The notes: generated by a model from the sequence alone, not told the origin. A stretch of 64,000 bases of DNA from Sodaliphilus pleomorphus (GCF_009676955.1 NZ_CP045696.1:2239001-2303000), one strand, 5' to 3'. Shown: positions 51,741 through 60,221, counted from the first letter of the stretch. Made by a program: numbers and translations.

Positions 51741-52361
51741 TCAATCTGATGTTGCCACCGAGCCGTCGGCTCCGTTGATTTTGCCTTCGGCCGTTTCGAT
51801 CTTGCCAGTATAATACGGCGAGGGCATAATGTCGGTCACGGTAACCGTGATGGTTGTGCCGCTGGCGTCAGTCTCAGAGCTGCCACTCTCCTGAGCCGGT
51901 GTCGTGTTCGTTTCGAACATGGCATTGCCCAGCAGGCGGTATTGCCCGTCGCGTTGCGGCCAGAGGTAGACCAGGTCGTCGGCATTAGCCTGGCGGCAGA
52001 AGGCTGCGGCCTCTGCATTGTTGCCAGGGTAGCGGAACTCGCCGGTGTTTTTAAACGTTTTGCTGGGTGCGTCGCCTTGCGACTCACTCTTAACACTCGA
52101 CGAGCTGGCCACGATGTCGATTTTTTTCCACTTGCTGTCAGCCTTGAGCACGAAGTCAGATTTGATGATAGCGAGGTCCTTCATCGAGCCATCGCTGGGC
52201 ACAGAAGCCGGAGCCGACGGGAAAGTCACGATATCGCTTTTTGCGATATAGTAGATGTGCGATCTCAGGCCAGGGAGCACAGTAGTGCCCTTGCAGTGCA
52301 CAAGCGACTCATAGAGTGCGGTCGCAGCACACGGGTTGGCAGTTGTAGTAGGTGTAGGCAT
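51741..52361 (-). CDS. Phage structural protein next to capsid
   Basis: 206 residues, beta-rich, with Thr/Ser-rich segments (TNTTPAQESGSSETDASGTTITVTVTD). Start MPTPTTTANPCAATALYESLVHCKGTTVLPGLRSHIYYIAKSDIVTFP. It follows the major capsid gene by 20 bp. Candidates are a head decoration or a tail-tube protein; not resolvable by eye. Confidence 0.5.
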   Translation of the reverse strand: MPTPTTTANPCAATALYESLVHCKGTTVLPGLRSHIYYIAKSDIVTFPSAPASVPSDGSMKDLAIIKSDFVLKADSKWKKIDIVASSSSVKSESQGDAPSKTFKNTGEFRYPGNNAEAAAFCRQANADDLVYLWPQRDGQYRLLGNAMFETNTTPAQESGSSETDASGTTITVTVTDIMPSPYYTGKIETAEGKINGADGSVATSD

Positions 52362-52381
52362 AATTCTAACTCCTTTCGTTA

Positions 52382-53350
52382 TTAAGCGGTTTTCAGTTTG
52401 CCCACGAGCAGGCGCTCGGGGCTGATAGACTCAAACTGCACACCGAAGAACATGGTAGCGATGAATTGCAGCACAAAAGCCTCATGCTTCTCGATGGTGA
52501 TGTTCTCTTCTTCGCCCTCTTGGTTCACGCCCACGAGCATGTTCCCTTGTGTGGAGAGATGGATGTAAGGCGAGTTGGCCTTGTTGTACAGAGGCACGAA
52601 GCTAACATTCTCAAAACCCTCAACCACGGTCTTCTTGTACTCGGTGTTGTAGGGAATAGCACCCACGGTAGACTGATAGTCTTTGAGGTAAGCACGGTAG
52701 ATGGCTGGTGAGCAGAACAGCTTCACTTGCTGACCGGAATCCACGAGTAACTCGCTCGCTTTCTCACAGAACGCCTTGAGCTGGTCAACGGCGTTGTTGG
52801 CGGTGATAGCCTCGGTAAACTCAAAGAGGTTGCCGATGGTGGTGCTGATGGTGGGCGTGGTAGCTTTGATTTCACTAGTGGTGATGGTGTCGAAGCCGTT
52901 GAACAGATCGACGCTGGTGGTGCCGTCGTCGTCGCGCACAGCATCCCAGATGTGCGACTGCAAGTTGCCACCGAGTTTAGCTGTCAGATAAGAGAGCACG
53001 CGCAAGGCGATATCCACGTTTTTCAGATTCTCACCTTTGGTGATGGCAGCATCATAGATGCTCTTGACAACGCTGTTAGGCGAGAACTTCTTGACCACGC
53101 TACCCAGGAAGGTGTAGAGCGTGCGTCCCTTGATGTTCATGCCATCGTTGTCAATACGGGTCTCGCTGTAAGGGCCCAGCTCGATGTTGCCAGTAAGCTC
53201 TCCCACACTCTCAGCGTAGCGGATGCCACGGCGCAGCGTCATGTACTGCAGGGTCTCCTGCATGGCATGGACGGGCATCTGCAGCAGCTCGGTGCGGAAT
53301 TTGTGACCGCTCAGCTGCAGTTGTTCGGGGGTGATTGTCATTTTTCCCAT
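52382..53350 (-). CDS. Phage major capsid protein
   Basis: 322 residues. Begins MGKMTITPEQLQLSGHKFRTELLQ; contains RRGIRYAESVGELTG, LGPYSETRIDN, LVDSGQQVKLFCSPAIYRAYLKDYQSTVG and ends FGVQFESISPERLLVGK. Length, position directly after the maturation protease and the pattern of an E-loop-like basic region followed by alpha/beta segments fit an HK97-fold capsid, as in Bacteroides siphoviruses. Begins 1 bp after the stop of the protease gene. Confidence 0.75.
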   Translation of the reverse strand: MGKMTITPEQLQLSGHKFRTELLQMPVHAMQETLQYMTLRRGIRYAESVGELTGNIELGPYSETRIDNDGMNIKGRTLYTFLGSVVKKFSPNSVVKSIYDAAITKGENLKNVDIALRVLSYLTAKLGGNLQSHIWDAVRDDDGTTSVDLFNGFDTITTSEIKATTPTISTTIGNLFEFTEAITANNAVDQLKAFCEKASELLVDSGQQVKLFCSPAIYRAYLKDYQSTVGAIPYNTEYKKTVVEGFENVSFVPLYNKANSPYIHLSTQGNMLVGVNQEGEEENITIEKHEAFVLQFIATMFFGVQFESISPERLLVGKLKTA

Positions 53351-53351
53351 A

Positions 53352-54392
53352 TTAAATGAGGTCTTTGATTTGGTTAAACATTTCTTTGCTGTTCATGGGC
53401 CGGTTATCGGCCGAAGCCTCGTCAACCTTTGCCGTTGTGTCGGCAGGAGCCTGTTGCAGGTTCTTAACCTGTGCTTCCAGCCCTGAGATAGTTTTGTCGC
53501 GCTCGGCGATGGTGTCGGCATCGGCCTGATGTTGCGACTGGAGCTCATTCAGGCGGTCTTCAATCGCCTGCAGTTGGTCGGCGGTCAGCGTTGCGCTGCC
53601 GTCGGTGATGGCGATTGCCTCCAGGTTGAGCAGGCTCGCCACGTTGGTAAACTTTTTATCCATGATTGCGAGTTTTGTGCTGGTGTCATCACACGCAGCG
53701 AGTTTATTCTTTGGAGTGAGCATGTCCTTGATTGCCTTTAGGGATTCAAGGACGGTGTGAAAGCCGAAAGCCGTGCTGTCGGGTTGGATTTCAAGCCCTG
53801 TGAGCGGCAGCCCTGCGGCATTGAATTTGCGGGCGAGTGCGTTGGTCATCTCGGGAGCTACGTCATCTTCAGCGATTTCGTCGATGAAGCCCCAGTCAAG
53901 AGCCTCCTGCGCGGTGAGCCATTTACTCTCCTTGAGCAGGTCGAGCAGTTCTTCCTGCGAGTGGTTCTTGCAGCGAGATGCGTACATGGCGGCGAGCACG
54001 CCGTCAATCTTCTCATTGTCCTCCTTGTTTTTCTGCAGCCTGTCGATGAGGGTCTGCAAGTCGGTGGCATTCATCTGCCCCCACTCAAAGACCTCGTTGC
54101 TGCACTGGTGGACGAGGAACAGCGCATACTTGCCCATCACTATATGCTTGGCTCCCATTGCGACCACAGTTGCCGCGCTTGCCACGAAGCCATGCAGGTG
54201 AGCGGTGACATCGCCGTGGTCGATAAACTGCTGTCTGATGTCAAGACCATCATCAAGGCTGCCGCCGAGAGAGGAAATCTTGACATCGACATGCTCATCT
54301 TTGTGGCGATCCAGCTGGCGGCGTATGCTCTGTTTGTCAGTGCCCAGCCACCAGTCGCCGATGTAGTCGTCAATAATGATTTGATAGTACAT
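53352..54392 (-). CDS. ClpP-like head maturation protease with scaffold-like C-terminus
   Basis: 346 residues. S14-type protease at 1-190: SSLGGSLDDGLDIRQQFIDHG, nucleophile Ser in GFVASAATVVAMGA, catalytic His in YALFLVHQCSN and Asp in KNKEDNEKIDGVLA. Residues 190-346 are a helical, charged, Gln/Glu-rich region (LQAIEDRLNELQSQHQADADT...), likely a fused scaffold. It trims capsid and scaffold during maturation. First gene of the capsid unit; a late-type promoter is 16 bp upstream. Confidence 0.88.
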   Translation of the reverse strand: MYYQIIIDDYIGDWWLGTDKQSIRRQLDRHKDEHVDVKISSLGGSLDDGLDIRQQFIDHGDVTAHLHGFVASAATVVAMGAKHIVMGKYALFLVHQCSNEVFEWGQMNATDLQTLIDRLQKNKEDNEKIDGVLAAMYASRCKNHSQEELLDLLKESKWLTAQEALDWGFIDEIAEDDVAPEMTNALARKFNAAGLPLTGLEIQPDSTAFGFHTVLESLKAIKDMLTPKNKLAACDDTSTKLAIMDKKFTNVASLLNLEAIAITDGSATLTADQLQAIEDRLNELQSQHQADADTIAERDKTISGLEAQVKNLQQAPADTTAKVDEASADNRPMNSKEMFNQIKDLI

Positions 54393-54407
54393 AGTTAATT
54401 TATTTTG

Positions 54408-54444
54408 TGCAAAGTTATTGCGACCTTTTTGAAGTCAAAAAGAC
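54408..54444 (-). promoter_or_regulatory. Phage late-type promoter 1 (capsid-terminase unit)
   Basis: On minus: GTCTTTTTGA (54435-54444), exactly 17 bases, TAACTTTGCA (54408-54417). The spacer and box together include TTTTTGAAGTCAAAAA, an inverted repeat. Confidence 0.72.
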
Positions 54445-54447
54445 CAA

Positions 54448-54864
54448 TTAAGCCTTGATTTCAAGCAAATCGAGCGGTGTTTGCCAGCTGACAGTAATAA
54501 TTTTGCCACTTGGTTCGGTCGCTTTGTCCGGGTAGTTGTCACTGACCGTGGTCACCGGGAACGGCTGCTCATTGATGCCTATGAGATATTGCTTACCCTC
54601 GACGGTGGTCACGCGCCAGGCCAGTCGCCGATGATCCACATGAAAATCATCGGTCGTGTGAGCGGTGAGTTTGACGGACGTCAAGCGGCTGCCGTTCTCC
54701 ACGTTCTGCGACACAACCACTGAGGCGAGCCCCACCAGGCACAAATCTATGAAGTTGCGCCAGTACTGCAAGCTCACCTCATGGTCGCCAAGAAGCACCA
54801 TGTTTTTGAGGTAGCGAGTTTCAATGAACTCAACTTTGATGATGTTTTGAAGAAGTTGTTGCAT
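54448..54864 (-). CDS. Phage protein of unknown function
   Basis: 138 residues, one probable beta-rich domain (SLQYWRNFIDLCLVGLASVVVSQNVENGSRLTSVKLTAH, RVTTVEGKQYLIGINEQPFP). No recognisable motif. It ends just before late promoter 1. Its upstream gap contains three 20-bp repeats that probably regulate it. Confidence 0.5.
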   Translation of the reverse strand: MQQLLQNIIKVEFIETRYLKNMVLLGDHEVSLQYWRNFIDLCLVGLASVVVSQNVENGSRLTSVKLTAHTTDDFHVDHRRLAWRVTTVEGKQYLIGINEQPFPVTTVSDNYPDKATEPSGKIITVSWQTPLDLLEIKA

Positions 54865-54880
54865 ATCTCATTCTGTTTAA

Positions 54881-54930
54881 GTTTGTTCGCAGTTGTGCAG
54901 GTTTGTTCGCGTTTGTGCAGGTTTGTTCGC
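54881..54930. repeat. Three 20-bp-spaced direct repeats, operator-like
   Basis: GTTTGTTCGC occurs at 54881, 54901 and 54921, exactly 20 bp (two helical turns) apart, each followed by TTGTGCAG in the first two. They occupy the gap just upstream of the minus-strand gene ending at 54448, as expected for a cooperative protein-binding site. Confidence 0.7.
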
Positions 54931-54948
54931 AAAAACCGAAATCGTGCC

Positions 54949-55434
54949 TCAGTGTCCGTCGTTTTTTTCACGAGAATTGCTTTGCAGGTTGATGCCTTTT
55001 TTAGTGTAGGCATCCCGGATGCGGTAATACTTTTGTCTGACTGTCTCCACGCGATCGAGAGATATACCGTGCATCTCACACCAGGCAGCCACCCGGGTGT
55101 TGATGCCGATGTTGGTGTTCTCGATGCGTTTGAGGTCGTTCCACAAGTTCTGAATGAACAGGTCCATGATTGCCTCATGCAACGCTTTTTTGCCTTTCAC
55201 GCCCATGTAGTTATATGATGAAGGTGGTTTAGCCTTGCTGTCGGGGATGCAGATGGCGGTATCGCCTACCGATGGAGCATCAGGCAAAGTGTATTCGGGC
55301 AACTTTTGGATGAAGGTACGTATCACCGCGTTCTCATTCGAGCCAGTAGGGAACACGACAGGGTTGCCCAGCGAGTGCGCCAGCCACTCGGCCAGGTACT
55401 TCTCAAGCTTGATATATATCACAAACTGGCTCAT
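54949..55434 (-). CDS. Phage protein of unknown function, possibly DNA-binding
   Basis: 161 residues. Middle TYR/SYNYMGVKGKKALHEAIMDLFIQNLW and C-terminal INTRVAAWCEMHGISLDRVETVRQKYYRIRDAYTKKG, which reads like a helix-turn-helix. Found between the iteron-like array and the 20-bp repeats, so it may regulate either. Function not known. Confidence 0.5.
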   Translation of the reverse strand: MSQFVIYIKLEKYLAEWLAHSLGNPVVFPTGSNENAVIRTFIQKLPEYTLPDAPSVGDTAICIPDSKAKPPSSYNYMGVKGKKALHEAIMDLFIQNLWNDLKRIENTNIGINTRVAAWCEMHGISLDRVETVRQKYYRIRDAYTKKGINLQSNSREKNDGH

Positions 55435-55532
55435 ATAGAGTACAAAAATACTAAATATTTTGCTGATTACAGCAATGTATTATCGAAAACAATAATTTAT
55501 CTGAGATAAACATGGAGTAGCTGCAACACGCG

Positions 55533-55748
55533 CTACATTTGCCTACAACAATGTAATGTGTTGATTGTATGAAATTTAACAAAACTACATAACCCTCAAA
55601 ATGGGACTACATGTGTAGTATTTATATATGATTTGTAGTAAAATCTAAAAAAAATAGTAAAATGTAGCTGATTGTAGCAGGTTGTAGGCAAGTTGTAGCA
55701 TAGCTAAAGGCTTGAATATTGGCGATGTAGCCTTTGTAGCGCATGTAG
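55533..55748. repeat. Iteron-like array with mirrored orientation around a central palindrome
   Basis: CTACA at 55533, 55543, 55585, 55607 and TGTAG at 55614, 55634, 55663, 55673, 55683, 55694, 55726, 55735, 55744. The 13 pentamers point one way on the left and the other way on the right of the dyad ACTACATGTGTAGT (55606-55619). Four copies at 55663-55698 follow a 10-11-bp helical period. It lies in a 498-bp gap (55435-55932) beside the primase-helicase gene, so a phage replication origin or master operator is likely. Confidence 0.7.
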
Positions 55749-55791
55749 CAGACGAAACCGCCTCAAAAAAATAAAGTTGTCGTTTCACGGC

Positions 55792-55825
55792 AAAGAAAAG
55801 CCCCACGGCGATGAAGCCATGGGGC
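55792..55825 (-). terminator. Terminator after primase-helicase gene
   Basis: On minus GCCCCATGGC pairs with GCCGTGGGGC (10 bp with one G-U) around TTCATC, then TTTTCTTT. It ends the early transcript before the iteron array. Nothing else was seen in 55826-55932. Confidence 0.72.
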
Positions 55826-55932
55826 GCAGTCTGCAATGGTCGTCAATGTGTCCAATCAAACGAGGCGCAGACTGGAAAACTCTTTGCCGAGTTGGTGTAT
55901 TCCAGCCTCGATTTTTTCTCCCCCTCTCGCGC

Positions 55933-58900
55933 TCACCCCTGGAACAAATCGCCCTGGGTCGGTTCGGGTCGTGGCTCCTCGTAGTCTTCTTCTACACCAC
56001 CAGTCACAACTTCGAGGTTGATGCCGTATGTGTCACGCAGCATGGCATAGTCGAAACAATAGGCACGGTCAACGCTGTCGGTAGCTTTCACCTTGTCGTT
56101 GCCGAACTCATCCTTTTCGATGGTCGTTTCCTGGCGTCCATCGATAATGTTCTTGAAGCGCACCGAGCGTTTAAGTCCGATGTAGGCTTTAGACTTCTCA
56201 AGATAGTAGGCAAGCGTCTCGGCCGGCAGTGTGTTGTCGCCAACCAGCTTGCCATTGCGCTTGTAGAGCATGAAGATGCGGCTCTTGCGGAGCAGCAGCA
56301 CCGGTTTAGGCTGAGCCCACTCGATGACATTGGTCGTGTCGCATTTGAAGCGTTGAACATATCTGATTTTGAAGTCGCTGTCCTTGAAAATCTTGCCGTC
56401 TTGCAGCAGGTATGCCACCACATTCCAGAAGCTGGCCAGTTCATTGCTGGTCTTGCATTCGCTGTTCTGCAACAGTACATGATCTACACAGATGTTCAGC
56501 ATCTCACGGTAGGTCATAGGCAAGTCGAGCACACCGGCAAGTGTTCGGAAGGCAGCCAGCGGCACGCACCAGTTGCGCAGAATGCGGTCTTGCACCTCCT
56601 CGTGTCGCGTATTCTCAACGATGTCGCTCAGTGCGGTATTGTAATTGCCGGCAAACTCCGATTCAAACTTAGCCCGGTGTTGCAGGATTTTGAGTGTGAT
56701 GTGAGACAGTCCACGTTTGCGGATATCCTTCAGCTCTTCAAACTTGCGTTTAGCCTCAGAGCTGAATACACTTTGGTTAAAAGTGAGAAAAATGACACGT
56801 GTAAAGAGAGCGATGTCAGCGGTCGGCATCTCCTGTCCGCTCAGGATAACTCCACAGTCTACCGATGTTATCTCACGTTTTTTGTCGCGGTCCATGTTCA
56901 TGCGGCTGCGGCCGCTGCCATCCCAAAGACCCTTGAGAAACTCGATCTTCAGGTAGTCGATATCATTCTTGTATTCATCGATATGCACGAGCGCGTTGGC
57001 ACATTGTGCGATAACGTCGGCCAGGGCTGGCACCGTCGAGTTCTGAATGTTAGGAGGCGTATTGTCGATGATAAAGAACGACATCAGCGAGTGTCCCAGC
57101 TCGCTCTTGCCGCTGCCCACCGGCCCAAACAGGTTGAGAATAGGGAACGACTTGGTGTAGCCAGCCACCACGTCGCGGAAAAGCGTGGCCAGGAGGAAGC
57201 AGATGCCCACCTTGCCATTGTCGCCAAACACATCGATCAGTTTCTCGGTGTAGTCGTGCAGCGAGATGCCTCCCAGGGCGAGGTGCACAAAGCGTCGTTC
57301 GAAGGCAAATAGTTTCGTTTCGTCGCGGTAGATGCGGCTATTGGCTGGGAGGTAGTAATTGCCCAACTCTTTGCCGAGCCTCACGATGCCATAGTCGTCG
57401 GTATCATACCAGTTGCCATTATAGAAGCAGCCGTTGCCCCACGCAAAGAAGCCCTTGCGCTGCCACCCCAGCTGAGTAATCTCGATGGCGGTTTCGGTTT
57501 TCTCGTAGAGGTACATTTTCAGTTTAGTGAGATGTTCCTCCTTGGCCAGCCAGATGAAGTTGCCCAGCCCCTCGACCTTCTGTTTAAACTTCTGTATAGA
57601 GCACAGGTCCTCCTGCTTGAGTTCAATGATTTCAGAGTAGTTGCGGTAGTTGGTGATGCGATAGAGGCGTTTAGGCCACAGCGGGTCCTTGATATGGAAC
57701 ATCGGCTCCATGACGAAATTGCTCCACTGGTATTCTCCATCCTTGCCTATTGACCAATAGCAGTGGCCGCTCTCGTAGAAGCCATATTTTGCGAGTAGTT
57801 CCTTGTTAAGCATCTGCGCCTTGTCGCCCGACACTTTTTGCTCTTTATTCGCTTTGCGCGCGGCGGCCAATGCAGACTTCCACAGTGCTTTGTCGGGGTA
57901 TAGTTTTTGCAGTTGTTTGAGCAGCATCTGCACCTTGACATCATCTTTTATGATAGCAAGTAAGTTTGCTATCTCTGTGACGACTGCGCTTTTGTCCTCG
58001 ACCGTCTCAGCCGGTTCAAACAAAATCTCTCCATACCAAACGACAAAATCTTTCTCCTCAATCGAGGCCAGCACAGCTGCGCTGGTGATAAAGCTGTCGG
58101 GGTCACGCTTCTCATCGGCCAGCGGCGGTATTTCTCTAACGGTAACGCCCAGTCCGGCCCGCAGCGCTATCATACCGTTGGCACAGACAAACCTTTTGCC
58201 TGCTCCCATCTTTTCGCCCCGTTTCGGAGGGTCAGCGTCGGGAATAAAGCACACCCGGTTGGCATGGCGTTTCAGTTGCTCAAAATGAGCAGTGCTCCAA
58301 GCCCCACCCAGCGAGGCCACCGTGTTGGTGACACCCACACTTTGCAGCTTGATCACGTCGGGCGCACCCTCGACGAGAAAGAAAATATCCTCTTTGCGTG
58401 CCGTAGTGATAGCGTTGTCGATGCCGAAGATAGTAGATTTCTTCTCGTAGACCAAGCTTGTAGGGCTGTTGATGTATTTAGCCTTGCTTTCGCCCAGAGC
58501 TCGTGCGGTAAAGCCGATGATGCGCCTGAAGCGGTCGCGTATGGGGATCATCAGCCGGTCGCGGTAGAAGTCGTAGATTTCGCCGTGCTCGTCGCGTCTG
58601 AGAATACCGAGCTCGACCATCAGCTCGATAGGCTGCCCGGCAGTCTTGGCCGCCTTGTAGAGCGAGTCGCGCTGGCCGTCGGCATAACCGATACCGTTTT
58701 CGGACACATATTCAGCCCCCCAGCCCCTTTTTTCTACGGCATAGTTAAGCGCGAAGCGTGCCTTGTCGTTGTCGCCAGCGATAGCCTTGGCGTAGAATAC
58801 ACCCGCCCACTGGTTAATAGCAAGCATGCTCTCGCGCTTCTGCTGCTCTTGGATCTGCTGAGCTGTTTTTACGTCATGCGTTTCTTCGATAGTGATGCCG

Positions 58901-59175
58901 TATTGGTGCGCCAGGTCCTTCACCGCCTCAGGAAAGGACAGGTGCTTGTACTTCATCACAAAGTTAATTACATCGCCGCCATTGTCACCTTGGGGACAGC
59001 CCCCGAAGCAGTGCCACGTCTGTGTGCGCGGGTTGACGTGGAACGACGGCGTGCGCTCGTTGTGGAAGGGGCAGCAAGCCTTGTTGCCCCTGCCGAGTCG
59101 CCCCATGCAATGTTCGACAACCTCTACAATATCGGCACGGCTCAGCACCTGCTCTATATCTCTTTCGCTAATCAT
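55933..59175 (-). CDS. Phage primase-helicase fusion
   Basis: 1,080 residues. N-terminal CHC2-type zinc finger about 34-60 (CCPFHNERTPSFHVNPRTQTWHCFGG; the last Cys region has an insertion GGCPQGDNGGD), TOPRIM at about 265-370 (FFLVEGAPDVIKLQSVGVTNTVASLGG; FIPDADPPKRG), then a C-terminal SF3/D5-like ATPase with Walker A NLFGPVGSGKSELGH near 685 and Walker B ALVHIDEYKNDIDY. The fused primase and helicase replicate phage DNA. Starts 5 bp after the preceding small gene. The putative origin is next to its 3' end. Confidence 0.9.
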   Translation of the reverse strand: MISERDIEQVLSRADIVEVVEHCMGRLGRGNKACCPFHNERTPSFHVNPRTQTWHCFGGCPQGDNGGDVINFVMKYKHLSFPEAVKDLAHQYGITIEETHDVKTAQQIQEQQKRESMLAINQWAGVFYAKAIAGDNDKARFALNYAVEKRGWGAEYVSENGIGYADGQRDSLYKAAKTAGQPIELMVELGILRRDEHGEIYDFYRDRLMIPIRDRFRRIIGFTARALGESKAKYINSPTSLVYEKKSTIFGIDNAITTARKEDIFFLVEGAPDVIKLQSVGVTNTVASLGGAWSTAHFEQLKRHANRVCFIPDADPPKRGEKMGAGKRFVCANGMIALRAGLGVTVREIPPLADEKRDPDSFITSAAVLASIEEKDFVVWYGEILFEPAETVEDKSAVVTEIANLLAIIKDDVKVQMLLKQLQKLYPDKALWKSALAAARKANKEQKVSGDKAQMLNKELLAKYGFYESGHCYWSIGKDGEYQWSNFVMEPMFHIKDPLWPKRLYRITNYRNYSEIIELKQEDLCSIQKFKQKVEGLGNFIWLAKEEHLTKLKMYLYEKTETAIEITQLGWQRKGFFAWGNGCFYNGNWYDTDDYGIVRLGKELGNYYLPANSRIYRDETKLFAFERRFVHLALGGISLHDYTEKLIDVFGDNGKVGICFLLATLFRDVVAGYTKSFPILNLFGPVGSGKSELGHSLMSFFIIDNTPPNIQNSTVPALADVIAQCANALVHIDEYKNDIDYLKIEFLKGLWDGSGRSRMNMDRDKKREITSVDCGVILSGQEMPTADIALFTRVIFLTFNQSVFSSEAKRKFEELKDIRKRGLSHITLKILQHRAKFESEFAGNYNTALSDIVENTRHEEVQDRILRNWCVPLAAFRTLAGVLDLPMTYREMLNICVDHVLLQNSECKTSNELASFWNVVAYLLQDGKIFKDSDFKIRYVQRFKCDTTNVIEWAQPKPVLLLRKSRIFMLYKRNGKLVGDNTLPAETLAYYLEKSKAYIGLKRSVRFKNIIDGRQETTIEKDEFGNDKVKATDSVDRAYCFDYAMLRDTYGINLEVVTGGVEEDYEEPRPEPTQGDLFQG

Positions 59176-59179
59176 GGCA

Positions 59180-59452
59180 TTACTTTAAGTTGATATTGAA
59201 CGCATACAGGTCAGCATTGTATGTGCCGTTAGCGTTCAGGCACACTCCGCAGCTATTCCAGCGCACCTTTCTGCAATGTTTGCGGAACTCTCCGCGCACC
59301 TTGCGTTTAGTAGGTACAGTGACAGTGCCGATGACCACATTGACGCAGCCGTTTCTTAGATAGATTTCTTGGAAGTCAATGTCGTGGCGATACTTCACGG
59401 CATCTTCCCAGTCTCTGATTTTATAGGTCTTTGTTATCATGTTATTCAGCAT
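59180..59452 (-). CDS. Small early phage protein
   Basis: 90 residues (MLNNMITKTYKIRDWEDAVKYRHDIDF...), beta-strand-rich, with Cys in NGCVNVV, FRKHCRKVRWNSCGVCLN. Start at 59452 overlaps the regulator gene by 11 bp; an alternative ATG at 59440 lies one base after its stop. No family recognised. Confidence 0.45.
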   Translation of the reverse strand: MLNNMITKTYKIRDWEDAVKYRHDIDFQEIYLRNGCVNVVIGTVTVPTKRKVRGEFRKHCRKVRWNSCGVCLNANGTYNADLYAFNINLK

Positions 59453-59990
59453 TTTGGAAGTGGGCGATTATCTGGTTAGTGTGTTTGAAGTGAAGTCGGG
59501 CCTTGATGTTGGCCACGTGTCTGGACACAGTGTAGACCGAGATTTGCAATTTGTTGGCCACCTCGAGCTTGTCATAGCCCTTGCCCAGCAGCAGCGCCAC
59601 CTCGTGTTCACGAGGTGACAGCGTCGATTGCAATTGAGGCCGGCACACGCAGCCCTCGAGGCGGCATTCTCCGCGCAGCGGGCAATGCACCTCTTCGATG
59701 TGGAAGCCGCCCATGGCGTCGACGTCGTGGCGTAGCGTGTCATATTCTCCAAAATTGCAGCGGATGAAGCGGTGAACGATGCGGTATTCGTATAGCAACC
59801 GGTTGCGTTCACTGGTAGAATAGAGAGCGCTCAACGCTTTGAAGGCATCGGGGTAAAGTTCTTTGATGGTGATGATCATTTCCTCGATGAGCTTGCGGCA
59901 GCTCTCGTCAAGGACAAACATCGGTTTGCCCTCGGGTTTGCAGCACACCGACCCGTCGGGTGTGTTGTAAAATTCAATCTTGTCTATCAT
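59442..59990 (-). CDS. LuxR-type HTH regulator with Cys cluster
   Basis: 182 residues. C-terminal GerE/LuxR HTH (LSPREHEVALLLGKGYDKLEVANKLQISVYTVSRHVANIKARLHFKHTNQII). Between the N-terminal domain and the HTH is a Cys cluster HCPLRGECRLEGCVCRP, compatible with zinc or iron-sulfur binding. It has no receiver domain. Second gene of the early operon (overlap 17 bp with 59974-60165). It is the best candidate in the prophage for a transcription activator of the five late promoters; that is inference. Confidence 0.75.
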   Translation of the reverse strand: MIDKIEFYNTPDGSVCCKPEGKPMFVLDESCRKLIEEMIITIKELYPDAFKALSALYSTSERNRLLYEYRIVHRFIRCNFGEYDTLRHDVDAMGGFHIEEVHCPLRGECRLEGCVCRPQLQSTLSPREHEVALLLGKGYDKLEVANKLQISVYTVSRHVANIKARLHFKHTNQIIAHFQNAE

Positions 59991-60165
59991 AGCTAATGGT
60001 GTTAATGAGTTCAGTCAATGCGTCAATCTCAAGTTGTTTGAGGTTGCCGTGCTGCATTTTGTAAAAGAAGGTGCTGCGTGACCAGCCAGTGATGGACATC
60101 GCTTTTTGGCGGAACTGAATCTTTTTGTATTCAGGCAGTTCTCGGTAGTAGTCAATTATAACCAT
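59974..60165 (-). CDS. Small early regulatory protein (Cro-position)
   Basis: 63 residues (MVIIDYYRELPEYKKIQFRQKAMSITGWSRSTFFYKMQHGNLKQLEIDALTELI). The segment GWSRSTFFYKMQHG---LEIDAL is a probable helix-turn-helix. It is the first gene leftwards from the divergent control region and faces the repressor gene, as Cro does in lambdoid phages. Confidence 0.6.
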   Translation of the reverse strand: MVIIDYYRELPEYKKIQFRQKAMSITGWSRSTFFYKMQHGNLKQLEIDALTELINTISYDRQD

Positions 60166-60189
60166 ATCTCAAAAATATTATCGAATTAT

Positions 60190-60221
60190 TTTGTCAGTCC
60201 AAAACTTTTGTCCTAATTTTG
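60190..60221 (+). promoter_or_regulatory. Repressor promoter
   Basis: TTTG (60190-60193), exactly 20 bases, TAATTTTG (60214-60221), full Bacteroidota consensus, 87 nt before the repressor ATG at 60308. For the opposite direction there is TAGTTTTG on minus (60227-60234) with only a weak upstream box. Confidence 0.7.

Noticed and set aside
55777..57312. 511-codon plus frame opposite primase-helicase
   Set aside because: Antisense to well-supported TOPRIM/ATPase motifs; no protein-like motif of its own.
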